Shown here piece after piece: positions 49,818 through 57,987 of a DNA stretch of 64,000 nt (within the stretch, counting starts at the first letter, position 1; every line of letters starts with the position of its first letter). The stretch lies in contig JARLJA010000152.1 of NCBI GenBank assembly GCA_031291445.1, positions 81,252 to 145,251 on the forward strand. The letters run 5' to 3'. The stretch comes from Xanthobacteraceae bacterium (GTDB lineage: Bacteria; Pseudomonadota; Alphaproteobacteria; Rhizobiales; Xanthobacteraceae). The notes beneath the pieces are model-generated. The model was not told the DNA's origin and did no database searches. It saw nothing but the letters and a program-made list of their open reading frames with translations. The translations under genes were made by a program, and so were the position numbers.

Positions 49818-50297
49818 ATGGCAAACAGACGGTTCAACGCAATGCGGCGGCGCAACGCGCGGCTCGACGGTCAGCGCGGCTTCACTCTGGTCGAGATGCT
49901 CGTGGTGATCACCATCATCGGCATGATCATGGGCCTGATCGGCCCCCGGGTCCTGAACTACATGAGCGAATCCAAGGTCAAGACGGCCCGGATCCAGATC
50001 CAGAGCTTCGGCAATTCGCTCGATCTGTTCTACCTCGACGTCGGTCGCTATCCGACGTCGGCGGAAGGCCTGGCCGCGCTGGTCCGGCCGAATGGCGCGA
50101 TCAACGGTTGGGCCGGTCCCTATCTCAAGGGCGGCGTGGTCCCCAACGATCCGTGGAACAATGCCTATGTCTATCGGTCGCCGGGGCAGGCTGGGCCTTA
50201 CGAGATCATGTCTTACGGCGCCGACGGCCAGGAGGGCGGGACCGGGCTCGCCGCCGACATCACGTCGACGACGACGTCCAGCGCGAAAAATGAATAG
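49818..50297 (+). CDS. gspG: Major pseudopilin GspG
   Basis: A 159-residue prepilin-like protein. The prepilin peptidase site is G21-F22 (QRGFTLVEMLVVITIIGM) with Glu26 at position +5 of the mature protein. The C-terminal domain has the GspG pattern RYPTSAEGLAALVRP, GPYLKGGVVPNDPWNN and YEIMSYGADGQEGG with calcium-site Asp residues. It polymerises into the pseudopilus. GspO, the peptidase needed for cleavage, is not in the window. GAGG precedes the ATG. Confidence 0.95.
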   Translation: MANRRFNAMRRRNARLDGQRGFTLVEMLVVITIIGMIMGLIGPRVLNYMSESKVKTARIQIQSFGNSLDLFYLDVGRYPTSAEGLAALVRPNGAINGWAGPYLKGGVVPNDPWNNAYVYRSPGQAGPYEIMSYGADGQEGGTGLAADITSTTTSSAKNE

Positions 50298-50760
50298 GCC
50301 GTACGGTTCGCAGGACGGATTCACGCTGATCGAGGCGGTCTGCGCGATGGCCATCATCGGTCTGGTTGCGGCCGTCCTGCTACCGAACATCCCGCAACAG
50401 ACCTCGCGCCCGCGGCTCGAGGCCTACGCGATTCAGATCGCGACGCTGCTCAAAACCGACCGCAACGCCGCGATCGGCAACCGGCAGGTGGTGGCGACGC
50501 TGATCGACGCGCCGTCACGCACGCTGCGCTCGGGTGCAACCGGCGAAGTATTGCGGGTCCCTGACGACGTCCGCCTCGATTCCGTGCTGCCAAGGAGCTG
50601 TAATGACCACACGGTCGGTGCCGAAATCGACTTCTTCCCGTCGGGAATGTCCTGTGGCGGGATGATTGTACTGTCGCGCCGCGATACCGGCTTCGAGGTC
50701 CAGGTCAACTGGCTGACCGGAAAGGTCGACGTTGGGGTACAGAGCCATGCCGCGCCTTGA
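50290..50760 (+). CDS. gspH: Minor pseudopilin GspH
   Basis: A 156-residue prepilin-like protein with cleavage site G10-F11 (QDGFTLIEAVCAMAIIGL) and Glu15 at +5. The C-terminal domain contains TLLKTDRNAAIGNRQVVATL, the GspH core. The gene overlaps the gspG 3' end by 8 bp. It belongs to the pseudopilus tip region. Confidence 0.88.
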   Translation: MNRPYGSQDGFTLIEAVCAMAIIGLVAAVLLPNIPQQTSRPRLEAYAIQIATLLKTDRNAAIGNRQVVATLIDAPSRTLRSGATGEVLRVPDDVRLDSVLPRSCNDHTVGAEIDFFPSGMSCGGMIVLSRRDTGFEVQVNWLTGKVDVGVQSHAAP

Positions 50761-51142
50761 CCGGGCGGAGGCCGGTTTCACCCTGATCGAAGCGCTGGTC
50801 GCGCTCGCCGTGGTGGCGATTTCGGTCGGCGCGATTGCCGTCGTCATGGGCTCGACCGCTCGCGGGACGCGCCAGCTCGAAGGCCACGTCGTGCTGGTGC
50901 AGGCTGCCGCGGACGTGCTTTGGTCCGAGCTGCCGGGGCGCAAGGATGACGTCCCTTCGACGCTGTCGGGCGAGGTGGCGCGTCATACATGGCGGGCCGA
51001 CTTCATCCCGATTTCGGCTCCTCTCGCCACCGCCGGCGAGACGAAGTGGCTGCCGCTCAAGGTGGCGCTCCGGGTCTCGTCACCCTCGGGCGCAGTCCTG
51101 GAGCTGGAGACGGTGCGACTGTTCAAGAGGCCGGAGAAATGA
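50747..51142 (+). CDS. gspI: Minor pseudopilin GspI
   Basis: A 131-residue prepilin-like protein with the site G10-F11 (AEAGFTLIEALVALAVVAI) and Glu15 at +5. GspI is the smallest tip pseudopilin and this length is typical. The gene overlaps gspH by 14 bp and gspJ by 4 bp. ATG 50747 was chosen over an upstream TTG because the overlap with gspH is shorter. Confidence 0.9.
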   Translation: MPRLDRAEAGFTLIEALVALAVVAISVGAIAVVMGSTARGTRQLEGHVVLVQAAADVLWSELPGRKDDVPSTLSGEVARHTWRADFIPISAPLATAGETKWLPLKVALRVSSPSGAVLELETVRLFKRPEK

Positions 51143-51843
51143 CGCGCCATTTTCACGCCCGCGTCGACGCCGGGCGCCTCGGCTTCTCGCTGATCGAAAC
51201 GCTCGCCGCGCTGTTTCTCATGGGGCTGATTCTTTCCGCGCTCGCCCGGCTGACGTCGCAATGGATGCCGGGATGGGATCGCGCCTTCGATCGCATTCAG
51301 CGCAGCGAATCCGTGGGCATCGCGCTCGAGCGCATGAGCGAGGACGTCGGGGCCGCCGAATTCATGCGCGCCAGCCACGATGCCAAGAGCGTCTTCTTCG
51401 ATGGACAGGAGGATGCCATGACCTTCGTCCGAACCGCGCGCGGTCCCAACGTCAACCCGGGCCTCGATGTCGTCCGCATCGCCGAGACGAGGAGCGGCGA
51501 CGAACACCTGCTCATCCGCTCCCATGCGCGTTTCGTTCCCGGACCGACCGAGAACTTGCGCTTCGCCGATCCCGTGGTCCTGTTGCGCTCTCCCTTCAGC
51601 GTGTCGTTTTCCTTCGCCGGCGGGGACAGGGCCTTGAAGCCGGTGTGGCGCGAGCCCGAGGCCTTGCCGCAGACTGTTCTGGTCACCATGCGCGACGCCG
51701 CGACGGGGGCAGCGATCGGCGTCTCACGGATGATCCCCGTCCACATTTCGGCATCCGCGGAATCGACCTGCAATCAGGTGGATCAAGGCTGCGGCGACAC
51801 CAAGCAGCAGTCACCACAGCCCAGTGGCAGGGACGGCCGATGA
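51139..51843 (+). CDS. gspJ: Minor pseudopilin GspJ
   Basis: A 234-residue prepilin-like protein, cleaved at G15-F16 (GRLGFSLIETLAALFLMGL), Glu20 at +5. The core of the mature domain (RIQRSESVGIALERMSEDVG) fits GspJ. The C-terminus is extended and Gln/Ser-rich. It forms the tip with GspI and GspK. ATGA overlaps link it to both neighbours. Confidence 0.88.
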   Translation: MTRHFHARVDAGRLGFSLIETLAALFLMGLILSALARLTSQWMPGWDRAFDRIQRSESVGIALERMSEDVGAAEFMRASHDAKSVFFDGQEDAMTFVRTARGPNVNPGLDVVRIAETRSGDEHLLIRSHARFVPGPTENLRFADPVVLLRSPFSVSFSFAGGDRALKPVWREPEALPQTVLVTMRDAATGAAIGVSRMIPVHISASAESTCNQVDQGCGDTKQQSPQPSGRDGR

Positions 51844-52772
51844 GCAGAAGGCGGGCCCGGGCGGCGAAACATGGCGGCGGCAGGCGCGGGTTCATCATCG
51901 TGCCGGTGCTCTGGATTCTTCTGGTGCTGGCGACACTGACCGGCGTGCTGTCGGTCTATCTTGCGCGCTCCGCGACGGCGCTCGCCGTTAACGATGACCA
52001 CCTGCGCTCCGACGCGCTGGTATCGGCCGGCCTTGAACTCACCGCCTACAACCTCTCGACCGGCACCAAGCAGACGCGCCCCTTGACCGGAACCAGCACC
52101 TTCCAATTCGATGGCGCGATGATATCGGTCAGCTTCTCCGCCGAATCCAGCCGCGTCGATCTCAATCTCGCGCCCAAGCAACTGTTGACGAACCTGTTTC
52201 GTGTGGTGGGTGCGGACCCGCGCGATGCCGAGCAATATGCCAATCGCGTCGTCGGGTGGCGATCACCGCAAGCCGATACTCTGGACAGCGAGAACGCGCT
52301 TTACCGGTCCGCCGGCGTAAGCTATCTGCCGCGTGGCGCGCCATTTGCGAGCGTGGAGGAACTGTGGCTGGTCGTCGGCCTTCCGCCGGTCCTGATCGAA
52401 CGAGCAATGCCGTATGTCACTGTCTACAGCGGACGTCACGAGGTGAGTGTGCTCAGCGCCGCGCCGGAGGTGATCGCGTCGCTGCCGGGTATCACGCCCG
52501 CGGCGCTTGAGCAGTTTCTCAAGCAGCGGCAGGCGCTTGCCCGCGACATCAAGGCGGTGGGCGACGTACTCGGCGAGGCGCGGGGCAGCGCGACCGTCGA
52601 CGGCAGCGATGCCATCCGCGTCTGGACGACGGTCATGTTCAAGAACGGTCGGCGTGCCGCCAACGAGACGGTGATTCTGCTCGAGGCAGGCGACGAGCCC
52701 TACCACATTCTGGCTTGGCGCGATGAAGCCGACGTGGGCTCCTCGCGCAGGCCGAGGGGAGGATTGCTGTGA
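51840..52772 (+). CDS. gspK: Minor pseudopilin GspK
   Basis: A 310-residue prepilin-like protein with the site G17-F18 (RRGFIIVPVLWILLVLATL). Position +5 is Pro, not Glu, as expected for GspK, which sits at the very tip. The body has the GspK features VDLNLAPKQLLTNLF and the helix-hairpin-helix-like SLPGITPAALEQFL. Overlaps its neighbours by 4 bp on both sides. Confidence 0.92.
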   Translation: MSRRRARAAKHGGGRRGFIIVPVLWILLVLATLTGVLSVYLARSATALAVNDDHLRSDALVSAGLELTAYNLSTGTKQTRPLTGTSTFQFDGAMISVSFSAESSRVDLNLAPKQLLTNLFRVVGADPRDAEQYANRVVGWRSPQADTLDSENALYRSAGVSYLPRGAPFASVEELWLVVGLPPVLIERAMPYVTVYSGRHEVSVLSAAPEVIASLPGITPAALEQFLKQRQALARDIKAVGDVLGEARGSATVDGSDAIRVWTTVMFKNGRRAANETVILLEAGDEPYHILAWRDEADVGSSRRPRGGLL

Positions 52773-53851
52773 GCTTGGTCGATCGCGCGCGGAGCGAGTA
52801 CGCGACCTGGATCGCATCGGTCGCCGAGGCGGTCGTGACGGCGCGCGGCCGGATCAGCCGGCAGCAGGTGGTGCGGCTGGTGGAGACCGCCGCAAACGTC
52901 TTCACGATGCATATGACGGCGGCCCCAAAGCAGGTTGCGCTCGCCGATGTCCAGTTCAGCCTGGGCGAGGATGGCCAGGACCCGCCGTTACCCGAACCCT
53001 GGACATCCGTGCTTAGGGGGGCCCGGGTCGAGGTCGAGCTGCGAGCGGCGCGATTTCTGGAGCGCCCCCTCGAACTGCCACGGCGCGCATCCGAATTCAT
53101 GGACGCCATGATCCGTTCGCAAATCGACCGGCTGACACCCTGGACGGCCAGCGAGGCCGCCTTCAGCTGGACCTCCCCGGTTGATGTCGGCAACGATCGC
53201 ATCAAGGTCAACGTGATCGCCGTTCCGAAAGTCAAGTTGAATCCGCTGATCCAGCTGATCGAGGACTGGGGCGTCGGGTCAGTTGCTCTGAATGTCAGCC
53301 TCGACCCGGCGTCGCCGGACGGGCCCAGGTCCATCAAGCTTCTCGAGCGGCGGTTCAGTGCAACGCTCGATGTCGCGCGGGTTCGCGGTGCTCTCAACGT
53401 GGCGCTGCTGAGCGTGGTGGGCGCAGCCGCGCTGGCCTTCGTGGTCGGCGATTTCCTCGGCGCCCGTCTTGATGCCGAACAGCAGCAACTGGCGGCGAGA
53501 ATCGCCGAGCGCCGCTCGGCCGTGCGGCTTGGCGCCGGTGCCGGCGGGGACGCTGCTCAAAACCTGCTGGTGCGCCGCAAACAGGCTACGCCTTCGGCCG
53601 TCATGGCTCTCGAGGCGCTCTCGAAGATCCTCCCCGACGACACCTACGTCACCGAACTGCGGATCGAGAAGGACAAGCTTCAAATCGTCGGCATCACCCA
53701 GGACGCGCCCGCGCTCGTCAACCTGATCGAGCAATCGCCGCTATTTTCGCGCGCGACGTTCTTCGCGCCGACCACGCGAGCCGCCAACGATCCAGGCGAA
53801 CGGTTTCACGTGGAGGTGCGGCTGCAACCCTCCTTTGGATCCAAGACATGA
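52769..53851 (+). CDS. gspL: Type II secretion protein GspL (PilN-like C-terminal half)
   Basis: A 360-residue protein with one membrane segment near 215-240 (LNVALLSVVGAAALAFVVGDF) and a periplasmic PilN-like domain ending FHVEVRLQP. The N-terminal actin-like cytoplasmic domain seems short or diverged compared with classical GspL. GTG start overlaps the gspK stop. It connects GspE to the inner membrane platform. Confidence 0.8.
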   Translation: MSLVDRARSEYATWIASVAEAVVTARGRISRQQVVRLVETAANVFTMHMTAAPKQVALADVQFSLGEDGQDPPLPEPWTSVLRGARVEVELRAARFLERPLELPRRASEFMDAMIRSQIDRLTPWTASEAAFSWTSPVDVGNDRIKVNVIAVPKVKLNPLIQLIEDWGVGSVALNVSLDPASPDGPRSIKLLERRFSATLDVARVRGALNVALLSVVGAAALAFVVGDFLGARLDAEQQQLAARIAERRSAVRLGAGAGGDAAQNLLVRRKQATPSAVMALEALSKILPDDTYVTELRIEKDKLQIVGITQDAPALVNLIEQSPLFSRATFFAPTTRAANDPGERFHVEVRLQPSFGSKT

Positions 53852-54411
53852 ACCTTGCCAAATTGCTCAACCCCGGTGCGGCCGCGTCACCCACTGCGGC
53901 GGCGCTTGCATATGCGGCGCTGGTGGCAATGTTGGGAACATCCGTCGTGCTGTCTTTGAGCGGCTTGCTCGACCGGCGGGCGGCGGTCGACGCAGCGCGC
54001 GACACGGTATCCAGGATCACGGCACGGGGACCGACCGTGGCCGGGACGGTGATCGGGGATGGGACCTCGTCCGCGTCGTATTTCATCGAGGGTGCCACGG
54101 TTACGGTGGCCGGCGCGGCTCTTCTGCAGCACGTGGTCGCGACGGTTGCGCGCTTCGGCGCCAACGTCGTGTCGTCGCAGGTCGATCTTCAGGGCACCCA
54201 GTCCAAGGACGGTTTTCTGGCAGCGACGGTCAATTGCGAGATGGATCAACCCGCCCTGCAGCAGGTGATCTACGAATTGGAGTCAGGGATGCCGTTCCTC
54301 TTCATCGACCAGCTCGATGTCCAGGTCGCGGGTGGCACGCTCGGCACCGCGGCGGCAGGGCGATTGCGGGTACAGCTCTCCGTTTCAGGGCAGTGGAGGG
54401 GGGCGCGATGA
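53848..54411 (+). CDS. gspM: Type II secretion protein GspM
   Basis: A 187-residue protein with one N-terminal membrane segment (about 20-42) and a periplasmic ferredoxin-like domain (QHVVATVARFGANVVSSQVDLQG, LFIDQLDVQVAG). Position between gspL and the gspC/N-like gene and the topology support GspM of the PilO-like type. Overlaps both neighbours by 4 bp. Confidence 0.8.
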   Translation: MNLAKLLNPGAAASPTAAALAYAALVAMLGTSVVLSLSGLLDRRAAVDAARDTVSRITARGPTVAGTVIGDGTSSASYFIEGATVTVAGAALLQHVVATVARFGANVVSSQVDLQGTQSKDGFLAATVNCEMDQPALQQVIYELESGMPFLFIDQLDVQVAGGTLGTAAAGRLRVQLSVSGQWRGAR

Positions 54412-55130
54412 GGCGATTGACGGCACTCGCGCTCGTCGTCGGCATCGGGATTGCCGCAAGCGTTGCCAGGAGTCCTGCGGGCGCCGCGGACGATCCAACC
54501 GCGGACGCGGCGGCCCGGCCGACGGCGGCTCCACGGGATACGGGCGGCGGCGCGCCGAGCGCCAATCCGCTCTGGGGCATCAGTATCAAGCAACTGGCGA
54601 ACACGCGGGACCGGCCGCTATTCTCGCCGTCCCGCCGTCCGCCGCCGCCTCCCGCCCCTCCGCCAGTCGCCGTGGCCGCCCCGCCGGTCGTGAAGTCCAG
54701 GGAGCCCGAGAGCCCCCAGATGGCGCTGCTCGGCACCATCGTCAATCATGAGGAAGGCTACGGCATCTTCATGGACCAGACAGTGTCCCAGCCGGTGAGA
54801 ATAAAGCTCGGCAGCAACCACCGGGGTTGGACGCTGCGCAAGATCACGGCCACGGCGGCCACCCTCGATAAGAACGGACAGGCCGTGGAACTCGCATTTC
54901 CCAAGAAGGCCGGGGAGTCAGCAGTGAAAAAAGAAGGGATCGGCTCGTTTCTTGCAGCCACGGGAGCGGCCCTGCGGGGCAGTCTGGACAAACTCGAGAA
55001 CGTGGTGCCGCCACCCCCGGACGAGCAGCGCATGGCGCGTCGTGGTGGCAATCCCGGCGAAAGGCCGCTGACGGTCCCGCAGGGCGCCCCTCCGTTCGGA
55101 GCGCCGCCGCCACCGCCGGAAAAGCATTGA
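54408..55130 (+). CDS. Type II secretion protein of the GspC/GspN type
   Basis: A 240-residue periplasmic protein with an N-terminal signal/anchor (residues 1-26), a Pro-rich linker (about 78-95) and a homology-region-like domain (ALLGTIVNHEEGYGIFM, GWTLRKITATAATLDKNG) that in GspC binds the secretin. The C-terminus is Pro/Gly-rich, without a PDZ or coiled-coil domain. It is the last gene of the gsp operon. A related domain is encoded at 23287-23730. Confidence 0.75.
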   Translation: MRRLTALALVVGIGIAASVARSPAGAADDPTADAAARPTAAPRDTGGGAPSANPLWGISIKQLANTRDRPLFSPSRRPPPPPAPPPVAVAAPPVVKSREPESPQMALLGTIVNHEEGYGIFMDQTVSQPVRIKLGSNHRGWTLRKITATAATLDKNGQAVELAFPKKAGESAVKKEGIGSFLAATGAALRGSLDKLENVVPPPPDEQRMARRGGNPGERPLTVPQGAPPFGAPPPPPEKH

Positions 55131-55230
55131 CCGGAAGCGCGGGCATCGGGCTTTCCGATTGCGCAAGTGGTCACGAAGCTATCGTGTTGCTCCGCTAACA
55201 ACGCCGACACTTCAACGAGCGGAGCGGGTG

Positions 55231-55683
55231 ATGAAGCTGAAGGGGCGCAGTTTTCTGGCAGGAATCGTAGTGGGTGCCGCGTGCGGTGCCTTCGGCATCA
55301 GATCGCTGGTCGCCGAGACGGTAGAACCTCCCGCATATCTCGTGGTGAACACCGACCAGTATAAGTCCGACCCGATCTTCTACCACGCGATGGTGTCGGC
55401 GGTCGTCGGCGGCTTCAAGGGCAAGGTTCTGGTCGAGGATGCGAGGCCCGCCGCGGTTGACGATACCGCGGATCTCCCGGCCGGCACCATTTCCCTGATC
55501 GCATTCAAGACGATGGCCGATCTCAAGTCGTTCCGGGAATCGCAGAAGTACAAGGACGTGCTGGCATCGATCGCCCATGCGTCAAAGGTCAGGCACTTTG
55601 CGCTCGAGGGAAGTCCGGTCGCCCCAGGCGAGGCACGGGCGCCCGAGAGTGGTTTTCGATCGGCTGTCGACCCTCGTCGGTGA
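55231..55683 (+). CDS. Secreted or anchored DUF1330-like protein
   Basis: A 150-residue protein with an N-terminal membrane segment (RSFLAGIVVGAACGAFGI) and a small ferredoxin-like dimeric domain of the DUF1330 type (PPAYLVVNTDQYKSDPIFY, GTISLIAFKTMADLKSFRES). Function unknown; it lies between the gsp operon and the TpsB-like gene, with a ribosome binding site GGAGCGGG before the ATG. Confidence 0.7.
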   Translation: MKLKGRSFLAGIVVGAACGAFGIRSLVAETVEPPAYLVVNTDQYKSDPIFYHAMVSAVVGGFKGKVLVEDARPAAVDDTADLPAGTISLIAFKTMADLKSFRESQKYKDVLASIAHASKVRHFALEGSPVAPGEARAPESGFRSAVDPRR

Positions 55684-56199
55684 CTTCGCGACCGGCCCGA
55701 CGATCCGCCGCCGCGGCGGTAGTCGGGTCGGCATGGCCGCCGCGGCGCGCGCCGGAATAAAATAAATTCGGCGCGACACCACGCCGCGTCCCGGCGGGCG
55801 AGATCAGGTTGACCAGCCCGATTATCAGCCGTCCCGATGCCGTACCCACTTGATCGATGCTTCCCGTGACGCCGCCGCCGCGCGGTCGGAAGGTCGGGCT
55901 GTCATAAAAACTTTGTTTACCGCGGATTAAGTACCGCGCGATCTGGGCCGCTCGACTTGCGTGGTGGGCAAGGCGGGTCGAGGTCGGCTCGAGATAGGCG
56001 TAGGCGTGAGTAAGCGTGATTTAATCGGGGCCGTCGGCTCATTTTGCCTCGCGTTGAAGCAGATGTGGCTCGGGATACCTAGACCAATCTGGCAGCCGGT
56101 CCGCTGGTCTGCCGTGAGGGGTTTTTCGGCGGCGAGATCCTCGGCCGAAATGGCGCGCTTGCGGTCCCATTCCGCGCGTCTTGCGAGGCGAGGAGAGTG
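55684..56199. other. Upstream region of the TpsB/ExbB/ExbD/TonB operon
   Basis: 516 bp without a credible gene. It contains a stretch with a near-perfect PhoB-type half site (CTGTCATAAAA at 55899-55909). Ribosome binding sequence AGGAG precedes the ATG at 56200. No terminator was recognised for the preceding gene. Confidence 0.55.
55899..55916 (+). promoter_or_regulatory. PhoB-type half site before the TpsB operon
   Basis: CTGTCATAAAA matches the first 11 bases of the Pho box (CTGTCATAWAW) completely. The second half is poor at the standard spacing and matches 4 of 7 when shifted by one base. About 285 bp before the start codon. Confidence 0.3.
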
Positions 56200-57975
56200 A
56201 TGTTCGTCCGACATGCGTCGTCCCTTGCGGTCCTGATGGTGGCTGGCATGACGGCCGTTTGCTCACAGGCGGCACGCGCGCAGGGCATATCCGGCGGGGA
56301 CTCGTCCGCCCCTCAGGCGCGGGCGGCAGGGGCCACCGCGCAGCCGACGGATGCGAACGCCGACGCCGGCAAGGATGCCCCTTCGGACAAGAGGGCGGGC
56401 AAGGACAAGGACGCGAAGGAGAAGGTCGCTGCTGCGGCGAAGAAGCCCCGCTTCGAAATCGACGAATACCGCATCGAGGGTTCCTCGAAGCTCAGCCAGA
56501 TCGATGTCGAGGAGGCGGTCTACCCGTTTCTCGGACCCGGAAGAACCGAGGAAGACGTGGAAAAAGCCCGTGCCGCGCTCGAGAAACTCTATTCCTCGAA
56601 AGGCTACCAGACCGTTTCGGTGAGCGTACCTCAGCAGGAGGTGCAAGGCGGGGTCGTGGTGCTCAAGGTCACCGAGATGAAGGTCGGCCGGCTGCGGGTC
56701 AAGAACTCGCGGTACTTCGACCTCGACAGGATCAAGCAGACCGCGCCGTCGGTCGCCGAGGGGCAGGTTCCGAACTTCAACGACGTCACCAAGGACATCG
56801 TCGCGCTCAACCAGTGGCCGGATCGCAAGGTGACGCCGACGCTCCGGGCCGGCGTCGCGCCGGGAACGGTGGACGTCGATCTCAACGTCGACGATACCCT
56901 GCCGCTGCACGGCAGCGTCGAGCTCAACAACCGGCAGACGCCCAACACGACGCCGCTGCGCACGACCGCCACCGTCCACTACGACAATCTCTGGCAGCGT
57001 GGCGATTCCGCCACATTCAGCTACCAGATCGCGCCGTTGCGCGAGAGCGACGCGCAGGTGTTCTCGGGGTCGTACCTCGCGCGGACCCCCGTCGATTGGC
57101 TGAACGTGCTGGTTTTCGGCTTCAAGTCCGACAGCGACGTCGCTTCCGTCGGCGGCCAGAGCGTGATCGGGCCGGGTTATTCGGTCGGCAGCCGCGCCGT
57201 CATCACGCTGCCGGGCCGCGACAACTTCTTCCATTCGGTATCGGTGGGCGCCGACTGGAAGTATTTCGGCGAGATTCTGCAGCAGAACGGCGTCACCTCG
57301 TTCTCGACCCCGGTCGGCTATGTGCCGGCGGTCGCGAGCTACAGTGCCACGTGGCAGCGCGACGGCAGTCAGACCCAGTTCAATGGCAGCTTCAATGCCG
57401 GCCTTCGCGGCATCGGCAGCGATCCGTTCGCCTTCGACGAGAAGCGCTTCAAGGCGACCGAGAGCTTTTTTTACTTCCGCGGCGACGTCTCGGACACCGA
57501 GGAGTTCAAGCAGCTGGAGGGCGCCCAGTTGTTCGTCAAGGCGCAGGGGCAGATCGCCGATCAGCCGCTGGTCTCGAGCGAGCAGCTGGCGCTGGGAGGA
57601 TTCGACACGGTTCGCGGCTATCTGGAATCGGAGACGCTCGGAGATACCGGCGTTGCCGGCACGTTCGAGTTGCGCGGCCCGAACCTGCCGAGCTGGTTCG
57701 CGACCGTGATGCAGAATGCCGGCCAGCCGGTCAAGCTGAGCCAGATCAACGAATTCCGCTTCTTCGCTTTCACCGACGGCGGGGTAGTGGTGACGCTCGA
57801 TCCGTTGCCGGGGCAGCAGCCGACCTTCTACCTCGCGAGCTACGGGGTCGGCGCCAAGCTCAAGATGCTCGACCACGTCAATGGCATGGTGGCGTTCGCG
57901 ATGCCGGTGATCTCCGAAACCTACACCACGGCCAACAAGCCGCGAGTCCTGTTCCGCGTCTCGGGCGAATTCTAG
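56200..57975 (+). CDS. TpsB/FhaC-family POTRA outer membrane transporter
   Basis: A 591-residue outer membrane protein. The signal peptide covers about residues 1-28 and a low-complexity Ala/Asp/Lys-rich linker runs to about 80. A POTRA_2 domain follows (RFEIDEYRIEGSSKLSQIDVEE, then LYSSKGYQTVSVSVPQQEV), a second POTRA-like part, and a ShlB-type barrel with DTVRGYLESETLGD and the C-terminal FRVSGEF ending in Phe. FhaC-like transporters export a TpsA partner; none is encoded in the window. In P. aeruginosa a homologous gene (pdtB) lies beside exbB2-exbD2. It starts an operon here. Confidence 0.85.
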   Translation: MFVRHASSLAVLMVAGMTAVCSQAARAQGISGGDSSAPQARAAGATAQPTDANADAGKDAPSDKRAGKDKDAKEKVAAAAKKPRFEIDEYRIEGSSKLSQIDVEEAVYPFLGPGRTEEDVEKARAALEKLYSSKGYQTVSVSVPQQEVQGGVVVLKVTEMKVGRLRVKNSRYFDLDRIKQTAPSVAEGQVPNFNDVTKDIVALNQWPDRKVTPTLRAGVAPGTVDVDLNVDDTLPLHGSVELNNRQTPNTTPLRTTATVHYDNLWQRGDSATFSYQIAPLRESDAQVFSGSYLARTPVDWLNVLVFGFKSDSDVASVGGQSVIGPGYSVGSRAVITLPGRDNFFHSVSVGADWKYFGEILQQNGVTSFSTPVGYVPAVASYSATWQRDGSQTQFNGSFNAGLRGIGSDPFAFDEKRFKATESFFYFRGDVSDTEEFKQLEGAQLFVKAQGQIADQPLVSSEQLALGGFDTVRGYLESETLGDTGVAGTFELRGPNLPSWFATVMQNAGQPVKLSQINEFRFFAFTDGGVVVTLDPLPGQQPTFYLASYGVGAKLKMLDHVNGMVAFAMPVISETYTTANKPRVLFRVSGEF

Positions 57976-57987
57976 CGAGTTGACACC

